Part shown: positions 15,983 through 24,995 of the stretch, one piece after another
How the letters are laid out: each line of letters begins with the position of its first letter
Position numbering within the stretch: position 1 is the stretch's first letter
Origin: Treponema primitia ZAS-1
Lineage (GTDB): Bacteria; Spirochaetota; Spirochaetia; Treponematales; Breznakiellaceae
Reading direction: 5' to 3'
Assembly: GCF_000297095.1 (NCBI RefSeq)
Contig: NZ_AEEA01000058.1
Span: forward strand, 148,793-212,792
DNA: 64,000 nt
Position numbers and translations under genes: made by a program
The notes under the pieces: model-generated
The model's database searches: none
The model's input: only the letters and a program-made list of their open reading frames with translations
Told to the model about the DNA's origin: nothing

Positions 15983-16013
15983 AAATAAAAACGGCGTACC
16001 CCCCGGCACGCCG
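15983..16013 (-). terminator. Terminator-like hairpin abutting obg start
   Basis: On the minus strand a 9-bp stem CGGCGTGCC/GGTACGCCG (one G-T pair) with a 4-nt loop is followed by TTTTTATTT and then immediately the obg ATG. It sits between rpmA and obg, so it may end most rplU-prp-rpmA transcripts and set lower obg expression. Confidence 0.75.
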
Positions 16014-16102
16014 CGCGTTCATCATTGTCATCGAAGCTCCAATCCGCATTTCCGACAATCCGGGAACCGTCTGAGAAAATCTCAGAAGAGGGTTACCGGC
16101 TG

Positions 16103-16363
16103 CTATTCCACTACCGCAGGTACTACCCCGGCTAGTTTCCGGCCCCGGCGGGTAGTAAATGTCACGGTCCCATCGGCCAGGGCAAAGAGGGTAAAATCCC
16201 CTCCGCAGCCCACATTTGCGCCGGGATGAACCCTGGTTCCCCGCTGCCGTACGATAATGGTTCCCGCCTTTACCGGCTTCCCATCGGATGCCTTAACCCC
16301 AAGGTATTGGGGATTCGAATCTCTTCCGTTTTTAGCGCCGCTGCCGCCCCTTTTCCGAGCCAT
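16103..16363 (-). CDS. rpmA: Ribosomal protein bL27
   Basis: 86 residues with the L27 core NGRDSNPQYLGVKASDGKPVKAGTIIVRQRGTRVHPG. The N-terminus reads MARKRGGSGAKNG, without the long Prp-cleaved extension seen in Firmicutes. It starts 1 bp after the prp stop. Confidence 0.97.
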   Translation of the reverse strand: MARKRGGSGAKNGRDSNPQYLGVKASDGKPVKAGTIIVRQRGTRVHPGANVGCGGDFTLFALADGTVTFTTRRGRKLAGVVPAVVE

Positions 16364-16364
16364 T

Positions 16365-16697
16365 TCATTCCTCCGTTGATATATGCATGGTACAATAATC
16401 CGGGTATTCCCCGGCGACCGATTTTAACCCTTCCAACAGGAAGGCGCCGGCTGCGGAAAGGAACTCCCTCCCTTGGCCGGTATAATCGATCTCTATTCTG
16501 ACAATTCCCCGTTCAGGGGCTTCCCCCCGAACCGTGATCCCCTCCCGCTGGGAAAGGACCTGCAAGGCCGTCCTGGTTAAGACCGATACGGCGGCGCATA
16601 CGATATCGCCGCCCTTCGGCCCCGCCCCGGCGTGGCCTTCGACCCGGCAGGACCTCAGTAGTCCCGCCTTATCCAAAGCCGCCTCGACACGTATCAT
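16365..16697 (-). CDS. prp: Ribosomal-processing cysteine protease Prp
   Basis: 110 residues lying between rplU and rpmA, the diagnostic position. The Prp catalytic His (VEGHAG, residue about 22) and Cys (DIVCAAVS, residue about 34) are present. In Firmicutes Prp trims the N-terminus of L27. Here the L27 N-terminus is short, so the protease may have another role. Confidence 0.9.
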   Translation of the reverse strand: MIRVEAALDKAGLLRSCRVEGHAGAGPKGGDIVCAAVSVLTRTALQVLSQREGITVRGEAPERGIVRIEIDYTGQGREFLSAAGAFLLEGLKSVAGEYPDYCTMHISTEE

Positions 16698-16716
16698 CTA
16701 ACCCTTGGTTCGAGGG

Positions 16717-17034
16717 CTAGGCCCCGATAATATCCTCAATCTTGATGATAGAATACTGCTGACGGTGCCCCTGCTTACGCCGGTAATCCTTCTTAGGCAT
16801 ATACTTAAAAACGATAATTTTAGGGTCCTTTCCATGGCTTTCCACCACCGCGGACACCTTGACGCCCTTTACATAGGGCGCCCCCACGGTCACTTCTGAA
16901 GCTCCATTGGCAACCAAAAGCACCGAATCGATATCCACTGCGGAACCGGGTTCGGCGTCGATCTTGTCAACCTTTAATATGGCCCCTTTCTCGGCCTTGT
17001 ACTGTTTTCCCTTAAATTCAACCAAAGCGTACAT
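16717..17034 (-). CDS. rplU: Ribosomal protein bL21
   Basis: 105 residues, full length for L21: MYALVEFKGKQYKAEKG at the start and KKDYRRKQGHRQQYSIIKI at the end are conserved. It is first in the rplU-prp-rpmA-obg operon and has an AAGGATG-type ribosome site upstream. Confidence 0.97.
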   Translation of the reverse strand: MYALVEFKGKQYKAEKGAILKVDKIDAEPGSAVDIDSVLLVANGASEVTVGAPYVKGVKVSAVVESHGKDPKIIVFKYMPKKDYRRKQGHRQQYSIIKIEDIIGA

Positions 17035-17072
17035 GATATGTCATCCTTTCTTCAAAATACGAGTAATAGTAG

Positions 17073-17102
17073 TTTATACTACAAAGGGCTTTGGATAGTC
17101 AA
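17073..17102 (-). promoter_or_regulatory. rplU operon promoter
   Basis: On the minus strand TTGACT (17102-17097) and TATAAA (17078-17073) are separated by 18 bp. The start would lie about 30 nt before the rplU ATG. It is a good sigma-70-type match. Confidence 0.7.
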
Positions 17103-17336
17103 GTGGGCGCATTGGCTAGTTTCGAAAAACGAAGGCTAGATCAATGTCACTAAATTGATTTATCATAAGAAAGTTGTCATGGATTAAAAAACCCTTGATA
17201 TGTATCCTGCAAAACCAAATTGCCCGGTAAAATTCTGCACCTCACCGGTGTTATGTATAGATGAGATAAATTTGACCCTTAACGTCAGTGCTTATTCGTA
17301 GTTTGCTGATGAAGTTTTAATTTTTGAGGAGGAATT

Positions 17337-18485
17337 ATGCTTCAACCTGTATTGGATTTTGCCATCAGATTGTATTTTCCCATACTTGGGGTTCTCGCCC
17401 TCTATTTTTTCGTACTTGCCACATCGAATATCCTGGAAATACGGAAAAATACCAAGCCCGCGGAATTGATCGACGGGCCCATGGTATCGGTCCTGGTCCC
17501 CATGCGGAATGAGGAACATAATGTAGAAATCTGTATCAATTCTCTGCGGGAACAGACGTACCGGAATTATGAGATTTTGATAATTGATGATAATTCCACC
17601 GACCGTACCCTGGAACTGATACAGAAGATGGCCCGGGAGGATACACGGATACATATCTATCAGGGTATGCCCCTGGCCGAGGGCTGGTTCGGTAAGCCCT
17701 ATGCTATGCAGCAGTTAGCCCGGGAAGCACGGGGGGAAATCCTTATGTTTACCGATGCGGACACGGTCCACAGCCCTACCAGTGTTTCCTGGACGGTGAC
17801 CAATATGTTTACCCTCCAGGCGGATTTAATCTCCGGTTTTACCGGACAGGTTTTTAAATCCTTTGGAGAGACGATAGTCGGCTCCCTGTTGTTCTTTATG
17901 ACCGGCTTTATTATTCCCCTCTGGATGAACAAGTTTTCCAAAATGGGAAGTTTCTCCACCGCCGTTGGGCAGTTTATTGCCATTAAAAAAGAGGTTTTTG
18001 ACCAAATCGGCGGTTATGAGCCCCTGAGACACAAGACCACCGAGGATGTATACCTGGCCCGGTATGTCAAAGAAATGGGGTACAAGACCTTTTTTCTGGA
18101 CATAAAAGGCCATATTCAATGCCGGATGTACCCGGGATACACCGCGGCGGTAGAGGGGATCGGCAAAAATATCTACGATTTTTTTGGAAAAAACCCGGTC
18201 ATTGTTTCGATAGTAGCGGTGTTGGTACTGCTCTTCCTCTTCCTTCCCGCTCCTATGTTTTTTGTCAGCCTTGTTCGGGGCAGCCATTGGGCGCTGAACT
18301 TTATCACCATTGATTTTATCTACACCCTGACCTGGACCCTGCTTTTCCTTGACCGGCAGCAGCCCTGGTACTATGGATTTCTTTGGCCCTGCATTTTCCT
18401 GAACCTTTTTTACATGATAATCTGGTCCTGGTTTAAGACCGTTTCCGGCCAGGGTTTTTATTGGAAAGACCGGTTGGTTGGTTAG
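17337..18485 (+). CDS. Membrane glycosyltransferase family 2
   Basis: 382 residues. One N-terminal membrane helix (about 10-30) is followed by a GT-A domain with VSVLVPMRNEE, IIDDNSTDRT, FTDADT (metal-binding DxD) and the acceptor region GGYEPLRHKTTEDVYLA (ED). At the C-terminus there are three to four helices (290-375). The layout resembles CrtQ- or ceramide-glucosyltransferase-like enzymes that glycosylate lipids at the membrane. A GAGGAGG ribosome site precedes it. The next gene is an acyltransferase, so the pair may make a glycolipid. Confidence 0.85.
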   Translation: MLQPVLDFAIRLYFPILGVLALYFFVLATSNILEIRKNTKPAELIDGPMVSVLVPMRNEEHNVEICINSLREQTYRNYEILIIDDNSTDRTLELIQKMAREDTRIHIYQGMPLAEGWFGKPYAMQQLAREARGEILMFTDADTVHSPTSVSWTVTNMFTLQADLISGFTGQVFKSFGETIVGSLLFFMTGFIIPLWMNKFSKMGSFSTAVGQFIAIKKEVFDQIGGYEPLRHKTTEDVYLARYVKEMGYKTFFLDIKGHIQCRMYPGYTAAVEGIGKNIYDFFGKNPVIVSIVAVLVLLFLFLPAPMFFVSLVRGSHWALNFITIDFIYTLTWTLLFLDRQQPWYYGFLWPCIFLNLFYMIIWSWFKTVSGQGFYWKDRLVG

Positions 18486-18508
18486 CAGCCCGGCTGCGAA
18501 GGGAGATC

Positions 18509-19264
18509 ATGCGGTATCAACGGGGCAGACCTTTAATCAATACATCCCTTCCCTTTCGTATTGCCTCGGCGCTGGTTTTTAGTATCATTTGGCCGCTGGT
18601 TCAATTCATTAATTCCCTGCTCTATTCTACCGCCTGGAAAAACCGGGTGAAATTGTTTCGCCTTAAGCGGGCTATCCTGGTATCGAACCATACCACCCCC
18701 CTGGACCCCCTCATGGTTGCCGGTATGATTCTTCCCTACCGTACCTGGCATACCCTTCTGGAAGCGACCGTAGAAGCCCCGGTGGTGGGTACCTTTACAC
18801 GGCTGCTTGGCGGTATTCCCCTGGCGCCGGGAGCCCGGGGTTTAAAACAGATCCTGGAGACCTGCGATACCGCTTTCCGGTACAAGAAATTTATCCATTT
18901 CTACCCCGAAGGGGAATGTTACCTCTATAACCAGCAAATCAATGAATTTAAGCCCGGGGCCTTCCTTATCGCTGCGGAACTGGATCTTCCGGTGGTCCCC
19001 CTGGTAACGGTGATGTCCGAGGGACTCTTTAAAGCTCCGTCGTTTTGGAGCAGAAAGCGGCCCAAGGAAACATTGGTGACCCTGGACCCGGTTTATCCTT
19101 CACAATACATCCGGCGGAACGAAGCGGGGGAAATTGAAAAAACTTCGGTGCGGGAATTTGCCGAAGCGGTACGGCGGATCATGCAGAACGAAATTACCCG
19201 GCGGGGGGGCAGTTCCGCCTTTTACCGGGGAAAAATGGAACGGGTAAAGGGTATCAACGGGTAA
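18509..19264 (+). CDS. 1-acyl-sn-glycerol-3-phosphate acyltransferase-like (PlsC family)
   Basis: 251 residues from the ATG at 18509, preceded by AAGGGAG. It has the PlsC motifs NHTTPLDPL (HX4D, about 73), GIPLAPGARG (about 117) and FYPEGECY (EG motif, about 138). An N-terminal hydrophobic segment (15-37) anchors it to the membrane. It lies 23 bp after the glycosyltransferase, suggesting a shared lipid pathway. The acceptor could be lysophosphatidate or a glycolipid. Confidence 0.87.
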   Translation: MRYQRGRPLINTSLPFRIASALVFSIIWPLVQFINSLLYSTAWKNRVKLFRLKRAILVSNHTTPLDPLMVAGMILPYRTWHTLLEATVEAPVVGTFTRLLGGIPLAPGARGLKQILETCDTAFRYKKFIHFYPEGECYLYNQQINEFKPGAFLIAAELDLPVVPLVTVMSEGLFKAPSFWSRKRPKETLVTLDPVYPSQYIRRNEAGEIEKTSVREFAEAVRRIMQNEITRRGGSSAFYRGKMERVKGING

Positions 19265-19272
19265 CGGGGAAA

Positions 19273-20064
19273 CTACCCCAGGGCCACATCGAGGATCATC
19301 ATTAAGAGGAAACCGGCCATAACGGCCATGGTTCCGGCGTTGGAATGTTCCCCCAGGTGAGCCTCGGGGATGAGCTCCTCCACCACCACATAAAACATGG
19401 CCCCCGCGGCAAAGGACAGGAGCCAGGGCATGTAGGGTGCGATAAGGGCCGCAATGAATACCGTGAGAAGACCGAAGATGGGCTCCACCACCCCCGAAAG
19501 ACAACCCACAAAGAACGCTTTAACGCTGCTCATCCCTTCCTGCCTTAAAGGGAGGGCCACCGCTGCGCCTTCGGGAAAGTTTTGTATACCAATCCCCAGG
19601 GCCAGGGCAATGGCGGAGATATACATGGAGGGATCCTCGCTATGCTGGGCCGCTAATGCAAAGGACAGGCCCACCGCCATCCCTTCGGGGATATTGTGCA
19701 GGGTTACCGCAGAAACAAGCAGGGTGGTCCGCTTCATGGAAGAAGAAGGTCCCTCCCGGGTGTTGGTTTCGGGGTGTAAATGGGGGATCAGGCGGTCAAG
19801 GAGGAACAGAAAAAGGACCCCGATAATGAAGCCGCCGGCGGCAGGAACCCACCCTACCCCGCCTTTGGCTTGCGCCTCCGCAATGGCCGGAACCAGGAGG
19901 CCAAACACCGCTGCGGCAACCATGATGCCCGCCGCGAATCCCAGGAACAGGGTCTGCAGGATCCTGCCGGTCTGCTTGCGGAAGAGGAAAACCATAGCTG
20001 AGCCCAGACAGGTCATGAAAAAAATGAAGCCCGTACCGGCGGCAACCCATAGTAGTTCACGCAT
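19273..20064 (-). CDS. ZIP-family divalent metal transporter
   Basis: 263 residues with eight predicted helices. The ZIP metal-site helices are clear: TLHNIPEGMAVG (helix 4), GIQNFPEGAAVALPL (helix 5) and VVVEELIPEAH (helix 7). A His-rich loop (DRLIPHLHPET) lies between helices 3 and 4. It is of the GufA/ZupT subgroup, which imports Zn2+ or other divalent metals. It is convergent with the acyltransferase gene. Confidence 0.92.
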   Translation of the reverse strand: MRELLWVAAGTGFIFFMTCLGSAMVFLFRKQTGRILQTLFLGFAAGIMVAAAVFGLLVPAIAEAQAKGGVGWVPAAGGFIIGVLFLFLLDRLIPHLHPETNTREGPSSSMKRTTLLVSAVTLHNIPEGMAVGLSFALAAQHSEDPSMYISAIALALGIGIQNFPEGAAVALPLRQEGMSSVKAFFVGCLSGVVEPIFGLLTVFIAALIAPYMPWLLSFAAGAMFYVVVEELIPEAHLGEHSNAGTMAVMAGFLLMMILDVALG

Positions 20065-20189
20065 GGTTTAAGTATAGGGTCTTCGGGGCTGGGCTGCCAG
20101 TTCTAAATTAAGAATAACGGGGGCATCCCTCCCACTGTCTTTACCAAACCGCCTGTCAGTTCTTCCTTCTTCATCCGTGAGGTCCGCGG

Positions 20190-22334
20190 TTAATCCCCTT
20201 CGTATTGTAACCTGTACAGCCCCGCATACAAGCCATTTTGGGCTATCAGTTCCCGGTGGGTCCCCTGCTCTACCAGGCGGCCGCCGGAAAGGACGAGGAT
20301 ACGGTTGGCGTGGCGTATGGTGGAGAGCCGGTGGGCGATGACAATGGAGGTGCGGTTTGCCAGGACCCGCTGAAGGCCCAGTTGGATCAGATGTTCCGTT
20401 TCCGTATCAACGGAACTGGTGGCTTCGTCTAAGATAACCACTGCGGGGTTGTGGGCAATGACCCGGGCAAAGCTGATGAGCTGCCGCTGGCCCGAGGATA
20501 TATTGGCGGCCCCTTCGGAAAGCTTGGTCTGATAGCCTTCACTGAGGCGGGAGATAAATTCGTGGGCATGGACAGCCTTGGCGGCTTCTTCCACCTGCTC
20601 GTCCGTGAGGGGCAGCCCCAGGCGTATGTTATCCGCCACGGCGCCTGAAAACAGGAACACATCCTGCAAAACCGGAAGCACCGAGCGGCGCAGCTCCCCC
20701 AGGGGGATGTCGGTAATGGGGATGCCGTCCAGGGTAATGCGCCCGGAATTGATATCCCAGAGCCGGGCAAGCACATTAGTAATAGTAGTTTTCCCCGCGC
20801 CGGTATAGCCCACAATGGCTATCATCTCACCGGCCTTCACCGTAAAGCTCAGATCCTTGAGTATCGCTTCCCCGTCTTTGTAGGAAAACTGCACATTTTC
20901 AAAGGCAATATCCCCGCGTATGGAACCTTCAACGGAATGGGTTCCCGTATTGGGGATGTGTTCGTCCGTATCCAGGAGCTTAAAGACCCGCTCCCCCCCG
21001 GCCATGGCGGACTGGAGGAGGGTATACTTTTCCGAAATATCCATCACCGGGGCGTAGAACATGGCCACCAGATTGATAAACGCAATGAGCACCCCCAGGG
21101 AAAGGGAAAGGTTAAAGACCATGTTGGCGCCAACCACGATCACCGCCGCTGTCGTAAGGGTGGAGAGGAATTCTACCAGGGGCCTGAAGGTAGCAAAAAC
21201 GTACATTTCTCCCAGGTTGGCGTCCAGGAGTTCCTTATTCCGTTCCGCAAATTCCCTGCCGCTTTTTTTTCCGCCCCGGAAAAGCTGCACCACCTGGATT
21301 CCGGAGATACGCTCCGAAAGGTAGGAGTTTACCCGGGAAGATGCGACCCGCTGCTGCCGGAAGGCGTCCCTGGCCTTTAGGCGGCTCACCGCGGTGATCC
21401 CCAGTACCGGGGGCAGGAGCAGAAGAACCACCAGGGCCAGTTTGGGGGAAAGCATAATAAGGACCGCCAGTACCCCAATCATTACAGAAAGGTCCTTGAG
21501 GAAGGCCACGAGGACGGTGGTAAAAAATTCGTTCAGGGTTTCCACATCCCCGGTAAGCCGGGTAACGATCCTGCCCACCGGATGCCGGGACAGAAACGCG
21601 GTGGACTGGGAGGCGGTTTTTTTAAACAGCGCCAGCCGCATTTCCTTCATGGCCCGCTGTCCTATGAGGGAGGTAGTCCAGGTTTGGAAAAATGTACAGA
21701 CAAAGACCAGGGTAAGGATGATAAACATCTCCGTTACCGTAAGGAGTATGCGGGAAAAGTCCCTGCTCCGCACTGCCCGGATTTGGTCAACCGGCAGGGC
21801 GTAGAGGTCGGCGGTTCTTATGGCCGCAGTTTCAGCGCCGGCGGGTGTTTTGCCCCGGAGGAAAAGTTCACCCCGGCTTTCCATTACCGCCATGGCGGGA
21901 TCATCCGGCTTCAGGGTAAAGGCATACCACTGGCCGCTGTCCAGGATACCCGCAGACCGCAGTTCCCCCTCCGCCGCGGCGGTGATGCTTCGGGACGGAC
22001 CGGCAAGGAAAGACCGGCCCTGGGGTATAAAGAGATTTGTCCCAACCGCAATACTGCGCTTAGTATTATTGAGCTGCTCCAAGGATCTTTGCGCCTCCGG
22101 AGAGAGACCGCTGTTTCCGTCTTGGCGAAGGAGGAGGGACCGGGCCAGGATTGAATCGTCTATGAGCCGCTGCTGGATAACGGGGATGCCCAATTCGCCC
22201 AGGGTAGAAAGGGCCAGGGTAAAAAGCATGGCGAAGCTCAAAAGACGGTAGGGTTTTATGTAGCCCATGATGCGCCGGACCAGGCCGCTGTCGTAGCCCT
22301 TCACCACATCTTCGCTTTCAAAATAATCAGCCAT
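20190..22334 (-). CDS. ABC exporter half-transporter with large external insertion
   Basis: 714 residues from the ATG at 22334, which overlaps the partner's stop by 8 bp. It has six membrane helices and an NBD (about 475-714) with Walker A GYTGAGKTT, signature SSGQRQ and Walker B VVILDEATSSVD, the catalytic Glu being intact. Between helix 1 and helix 2 (about residues 50-190) there is an extra soluble stretch of about 140 residues that other exporters of this class lack. It should form a heterodimer with 22327-24165. Confidence 0.88.
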   Translation of the reverse strand: MADYFESEDVVKGYDSGLVRRIMGYIKPYRLLSFAMLFTLALSTLGELGIPVIQQRLIDDSILARSLLLRQDGNSGLSPEAQRSLEQLNNTKRSIAVGTNLFIPQGRSFLAGPSRSITAAAEGELRSAGILDSGQWYAFTLKPDDPAMAVMESRGELFLRGKTPAGAETAAIRTADLYALPVDQIRAVRSRDFSRILLTVTEMFIILTLVFVCTFFQTWTTSLIGQRAMKEMRLALFKKTASQSTAFLSRHPVGRIVTRLTGDVETLNEFFTTVLVAFLKDLSVMIGVLAVLIMLSPKLALVVLLLLPPVLGITAVSRLKARDAFRQQRVASSRVNSYLSERISGIQVVQLFRGGKKSGREFAERNKELLDANLGEMYVFATFRPLVEFLSTLTTAAVIVVGANMVFNLSLSLGVLIAFINLVAMFYAPVMDISEKYTLLQSAMAGGERVFKLLDTDEHIPNTGTHSVEGSIRGDIAFENVQFSYKDGEAILKDLSFTVKAGEMIAIVGYTGAGKTTITNVLARLWDINSGRITLDGIPITDIPLGELRRSVLPVLQDVFLFSGAVADNIRLGLPLTDEQVEEAAKAVHAHEFISRLSEGYQTKLSEGAANISSGQRQLISFARVIAHNPAVVILDEATSSVDTETEHLIQLGLQRVLANRTSIVIAHRLSTIRHANRILVLSGGRLVEQGTHRELIAQNGLYAGLYRLQYEGD

Positions 22335-24165
22335 GGCCCTCTCCCTGCTCCAGCCGCTGCAGCTCCGCCATCTTCGCGTAGAAGCCGCCCTTTTCAAGCA
22401 GCTCCCGGGGGGAACCGCTTTCTACAATCCGGCCCTGTTCCAGTACCAGCACAATATCTGTGTAGGCAAGGGTGGAGACCCGGTGGGAAACTATCACCGC
22501 AGTAGAACCACGGCTTCCTTGGATTTTCCGTTCCCGTTGCTCCAGAAGACCCCGGAGTATCCGCTTTTCCGTTTCCGCGTCCACCGCGGAAAGAGAATCG
22601 TCCAGAACAAGGATTTCGGCGTCCATAATTAAAGAACGGGAAATGGCGGTCCGCTGTTTTTGCCCACCCGAAAGGGTAAGCCCCCGCTCACCGATGGTGG
22701 TTTCCCATCCCTGGGCAAAGCCCGCCAGGTCCCGGTCCAGGGCGGCCAGTTCTGCGCTTTCCCTGATACGGGATTCGTCGGCTTCCTCAAGGCCGTAAGC
22801 AATGTTACGGCCTATGGAATCCGAAAAGAGGTAGCTGTCCTGGGGGGTCACCGCGAAAAGGGCGCGCAGTTCCTCCAGGTCCCATTCCCGCACATCCACG
22901 CCGCGCACAAATACTGCACCGGGCGGGGGATCCACCATACGGGTCATGGTTTTGAGCAGCGTGGTCTTTCCCGAACCGGTACGGCCCAGGATGCCCACCC
23001 AGCTGTTCCGGCCTATGTTCAGGGTGATATCCTCCAGAACATTCGCATCGCCGTAGGCAAAATTCAGGTTCCGTATTTCAATTTCGTTTACCCCAAGCCC
23101 CGGTTCCGGCCGCCTCACCACCGCGGGGGAAACGATGGAGGGTTTCGTCTCCAGTACGGAGTTCACCCGGCCCAGACTCACGGCGCCCCGCTGTATCATA
23201 TTTACCATGAACCCCGCGCCCATTAGGGGCCAGATAAGCATTTGAAAATAGCTGAACAGGGCCACCAGTTCCCCGGGGCTCATAAGACCCTCCACCACCC
23301 GGCGGCCCCCCACCAGGAGGAGGATCAGGGAGGTGAGTCCCGAAAGGAAGGTGATGAGAGGAAAAAATAACCCGAAGGTCTTGACCAGGACCATATTGGC
23401 GTCCCGGTAATCGTCATTGGTGTCCGCAAATTTTTTGATGAACCACCATTCCTTCACAAAGGATTTGATAACCCTGATACCGGCAAAGGTCTCCTGGACC
23501 GTATCGCTCATGGCGGAGTAGGTTTCCTGCGCCCTCTGGAACTGCTTTCCCACCCTATGCCCAAAGAGGAGTATCAGTACCGTAACAGGAAGCAGGGGAA
23601 TTACCGCGAAGGCTGCGGTCCGGGCATCCTGGATAAAGATAATAATCAGGATTGCTGTGGCAAGAACCGTACCGTCCACCAGGGCCACGAGTCCCATGCC
23701 GATAGCCGTCCGTACCGCCCCTACATCACTGGTGGATTTTGCCATGAGATCCCCGATTTTGTTTTCCTGGTAAAAATCGTAGGACAGAATAAGGAGATGA
23801 TCGAAGAGCCTGCCCCGCAGTTCCGTCTCTATGCGCCGGGAGGAACCATGGATAAAATAACGCCAGAGGAAACGCCCCCCGCAGACAAGGAACATACTCC
23901 CGACCATACCGAGACAGAGAAGAAAAATATGATTTCCAACAGCATTGCTGCTGCCAGCGCCAGCAATGCTGCCGGTGGCAGCAAGACTACCAAGGGAAAT
24001 CAAATCCACCGCCTGGCGCATAAGCTGGGGGATCAGCACCTGGGCGGCATCTACCAAGAGGAGACAGAGAAAACCCAGGATATACTGCCTGCGGTACCGG
24101 GCAAGGTAGGGAAGAATGGTTTTGTATTCCCAGAGGGATGTCCTATTCTTCGGTATCGCTGTCAT
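22327..24165 (-). CDS. ABC exporter half-transporter, degenerate catalytic site
   Basis: 612 residues (start at 24165, AGGA upstream; a Met two codons earlier is possible). It has six membrane helices and an NBD with Walker A GRTGSGKTT and signature LSGGQKQ. Walker B is ILVLDDSLSAVD, where Asp replaces the catalytic Glu. Heterodimeric exporters such as TM287/288, BmrCD and YheI/YheH have one such degenerate site. The substrate (drug or lipid) is unknown. Its start overlaps the end of the gene at 24143. Confidence 0.88.
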   Translation of the reverse strand: MTAIPKNRTSLWEYKTILPYLARYRRQYILGFLCLLLVDAAQVLIPQLMRQAVDLISLGSLAATGSIAGAGSSNAVGNHIFLLCLGMVGSMFLVCGGRFLWRYFIHGSSRRIETELRGRLFDHLLILSYDFYQENKIGDLMAKSTSDVGAVRTAIGMGLVALVDGTVLATAILIIIFIQDARTAAFAVIPLLPVTVLILLFGHRVGKQFQRAQETYSAMSDTVQETFAGIRVIKSFVKEWWFIKKFADTNDDYRDANMVLVKTFGLFFPLITFLSGLTSLILLLVGGRRVVEGLMSPGELVALFSYFQMLIWPLMGAGFMVNMIQRGAVSLGRVNSVLETKPSIVSPAVVRRPEPGLGVNEIEIRNLNFAYGDANVLEDITLNIGRNSWVGILGRTGSGKTTLLKTMTRMVDPPPGAVFVRGVDVREWDLEELRALFAVTPQDSYLFSDSIGRNIAYGLEEADESRIRESAELAALDRDLAGFAQGWETTIGERGLTLSGGQKQRTAISRSLIMDAEILVLDDSLSAVDAETEKRILRGLLEQRERKIQGSRGSTAVIVSHRVSTLAYTDIVLVLEQGRIVESGSPRELLEKGGFYAKMAELQRLEQGEGHG

Positions 24166-24988
24166 CTTCATCCTGTATTCTTTTTGGAGGGGCCATCGTA
24201 TTCTTCTTAACATCCGCTTCAAGCTTGGCAGTCCAAATATCCAGTTTTTTCTTGGTCATCTCCGTCTCTTCCCTGGGTCCCAGGACGCTGTAGAGCCTGC
24301 GAAGGGCCGAAAGAAAATGTATCCCCATATTAAAATCTTCAACATTCTTTGTGGATAATTCGTATTTTTCCCGGTACCGGTCCGCCGTCTGGGCCAACAG
24401 TTTCTTTATCAAGCGCAGATGGTATACCGTGGGTTCATATTCCGGAGAGCGGGGATCCGTATTGACCACCGCCTTTTTCAAATCCATGATATTTTTTGCC
24501 ACCGTCGCAAAACGCCCCTCAAGTTCAACGAAGGACCACCGCCATTTTGTATTATCCCCATAGGCATCTTCCACAAGCTGGAGCGCAAGCCCAATCTTGC
24601 GGACAAGCAGGTAACGGGCAGCGGCATCCAGAGGAGCGATCCCGGCGAGTTTTTCCTCGTAATCCGAGAAGGGGGCGTCAACATGATTACTCACCACCCT
24701 TTCCAGGTAGATGATACATTTGTAAAGAGATTTTCGGGCGTTGTTGAGGGCTTCCTCGTTTTTTGCGCCCAGTACAACCTGGGAAATGCCGTTCACAATA
24801 ATATAGTTAGAAGTAAGGCTGAGCATATCCTCAGCAAGGGCGACCCGTTTCATACCCGCTTCCTCGCTATCCTGACGGATCTGGGACATGGTTTCCTTTT
24901 CCCGGCTCAGGAGTTTATTAATAGCCTCGTTAAAACCACCGATCCGTTCCAAATACCGGCGCAGTTCAATGCTGGAAGTCTTCGCCAT
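24143..24988 (-). CDS. Conserved-looking helical protein of unknown function
   Basis: 281 residues, almost wholly alpha-helical by composition and ending in an acidic tail (DEDDSDTEE). There is no signal peptide or membrane segment. It lies between recN (7 bp downstream of its stop) and the ABC exporter, overlapping the latter by 23 bp, so it is co-translated with it. Features such as YLERIGGFNEAINKLL and WSFVELEGRFATVAKNIMDLKK match no family I recognise; it may be specific to spirochaetes. Confidence 0.7.
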   Translation of the reverse strand: MAKTSSIELRRYLERIGGFNEAINKLLSREKETMSQIRQDSEEAGMKRVALAEDMLSLTSNYIIVNGISQVVLGAKNEEALNNARKSLYKCIIYLERVVSNHVDAPFSDYEEKLAGIAPLDAAARYLLVRKIGLALQLVEDAYGDNTKWRWSFVELEGRFATVAKNIMDLKKAVVNTDPRSPEYEPTVYHLRLIKKLLAQTADRYREKYELSTKNVEDFNMGIHFLSALRRLYSVLGPREETEMTKKKLDIWTAKLEADVKKNTMAPPKRIQDEDDSDTEE

Positions 24989-24995
24989 TGTATCC

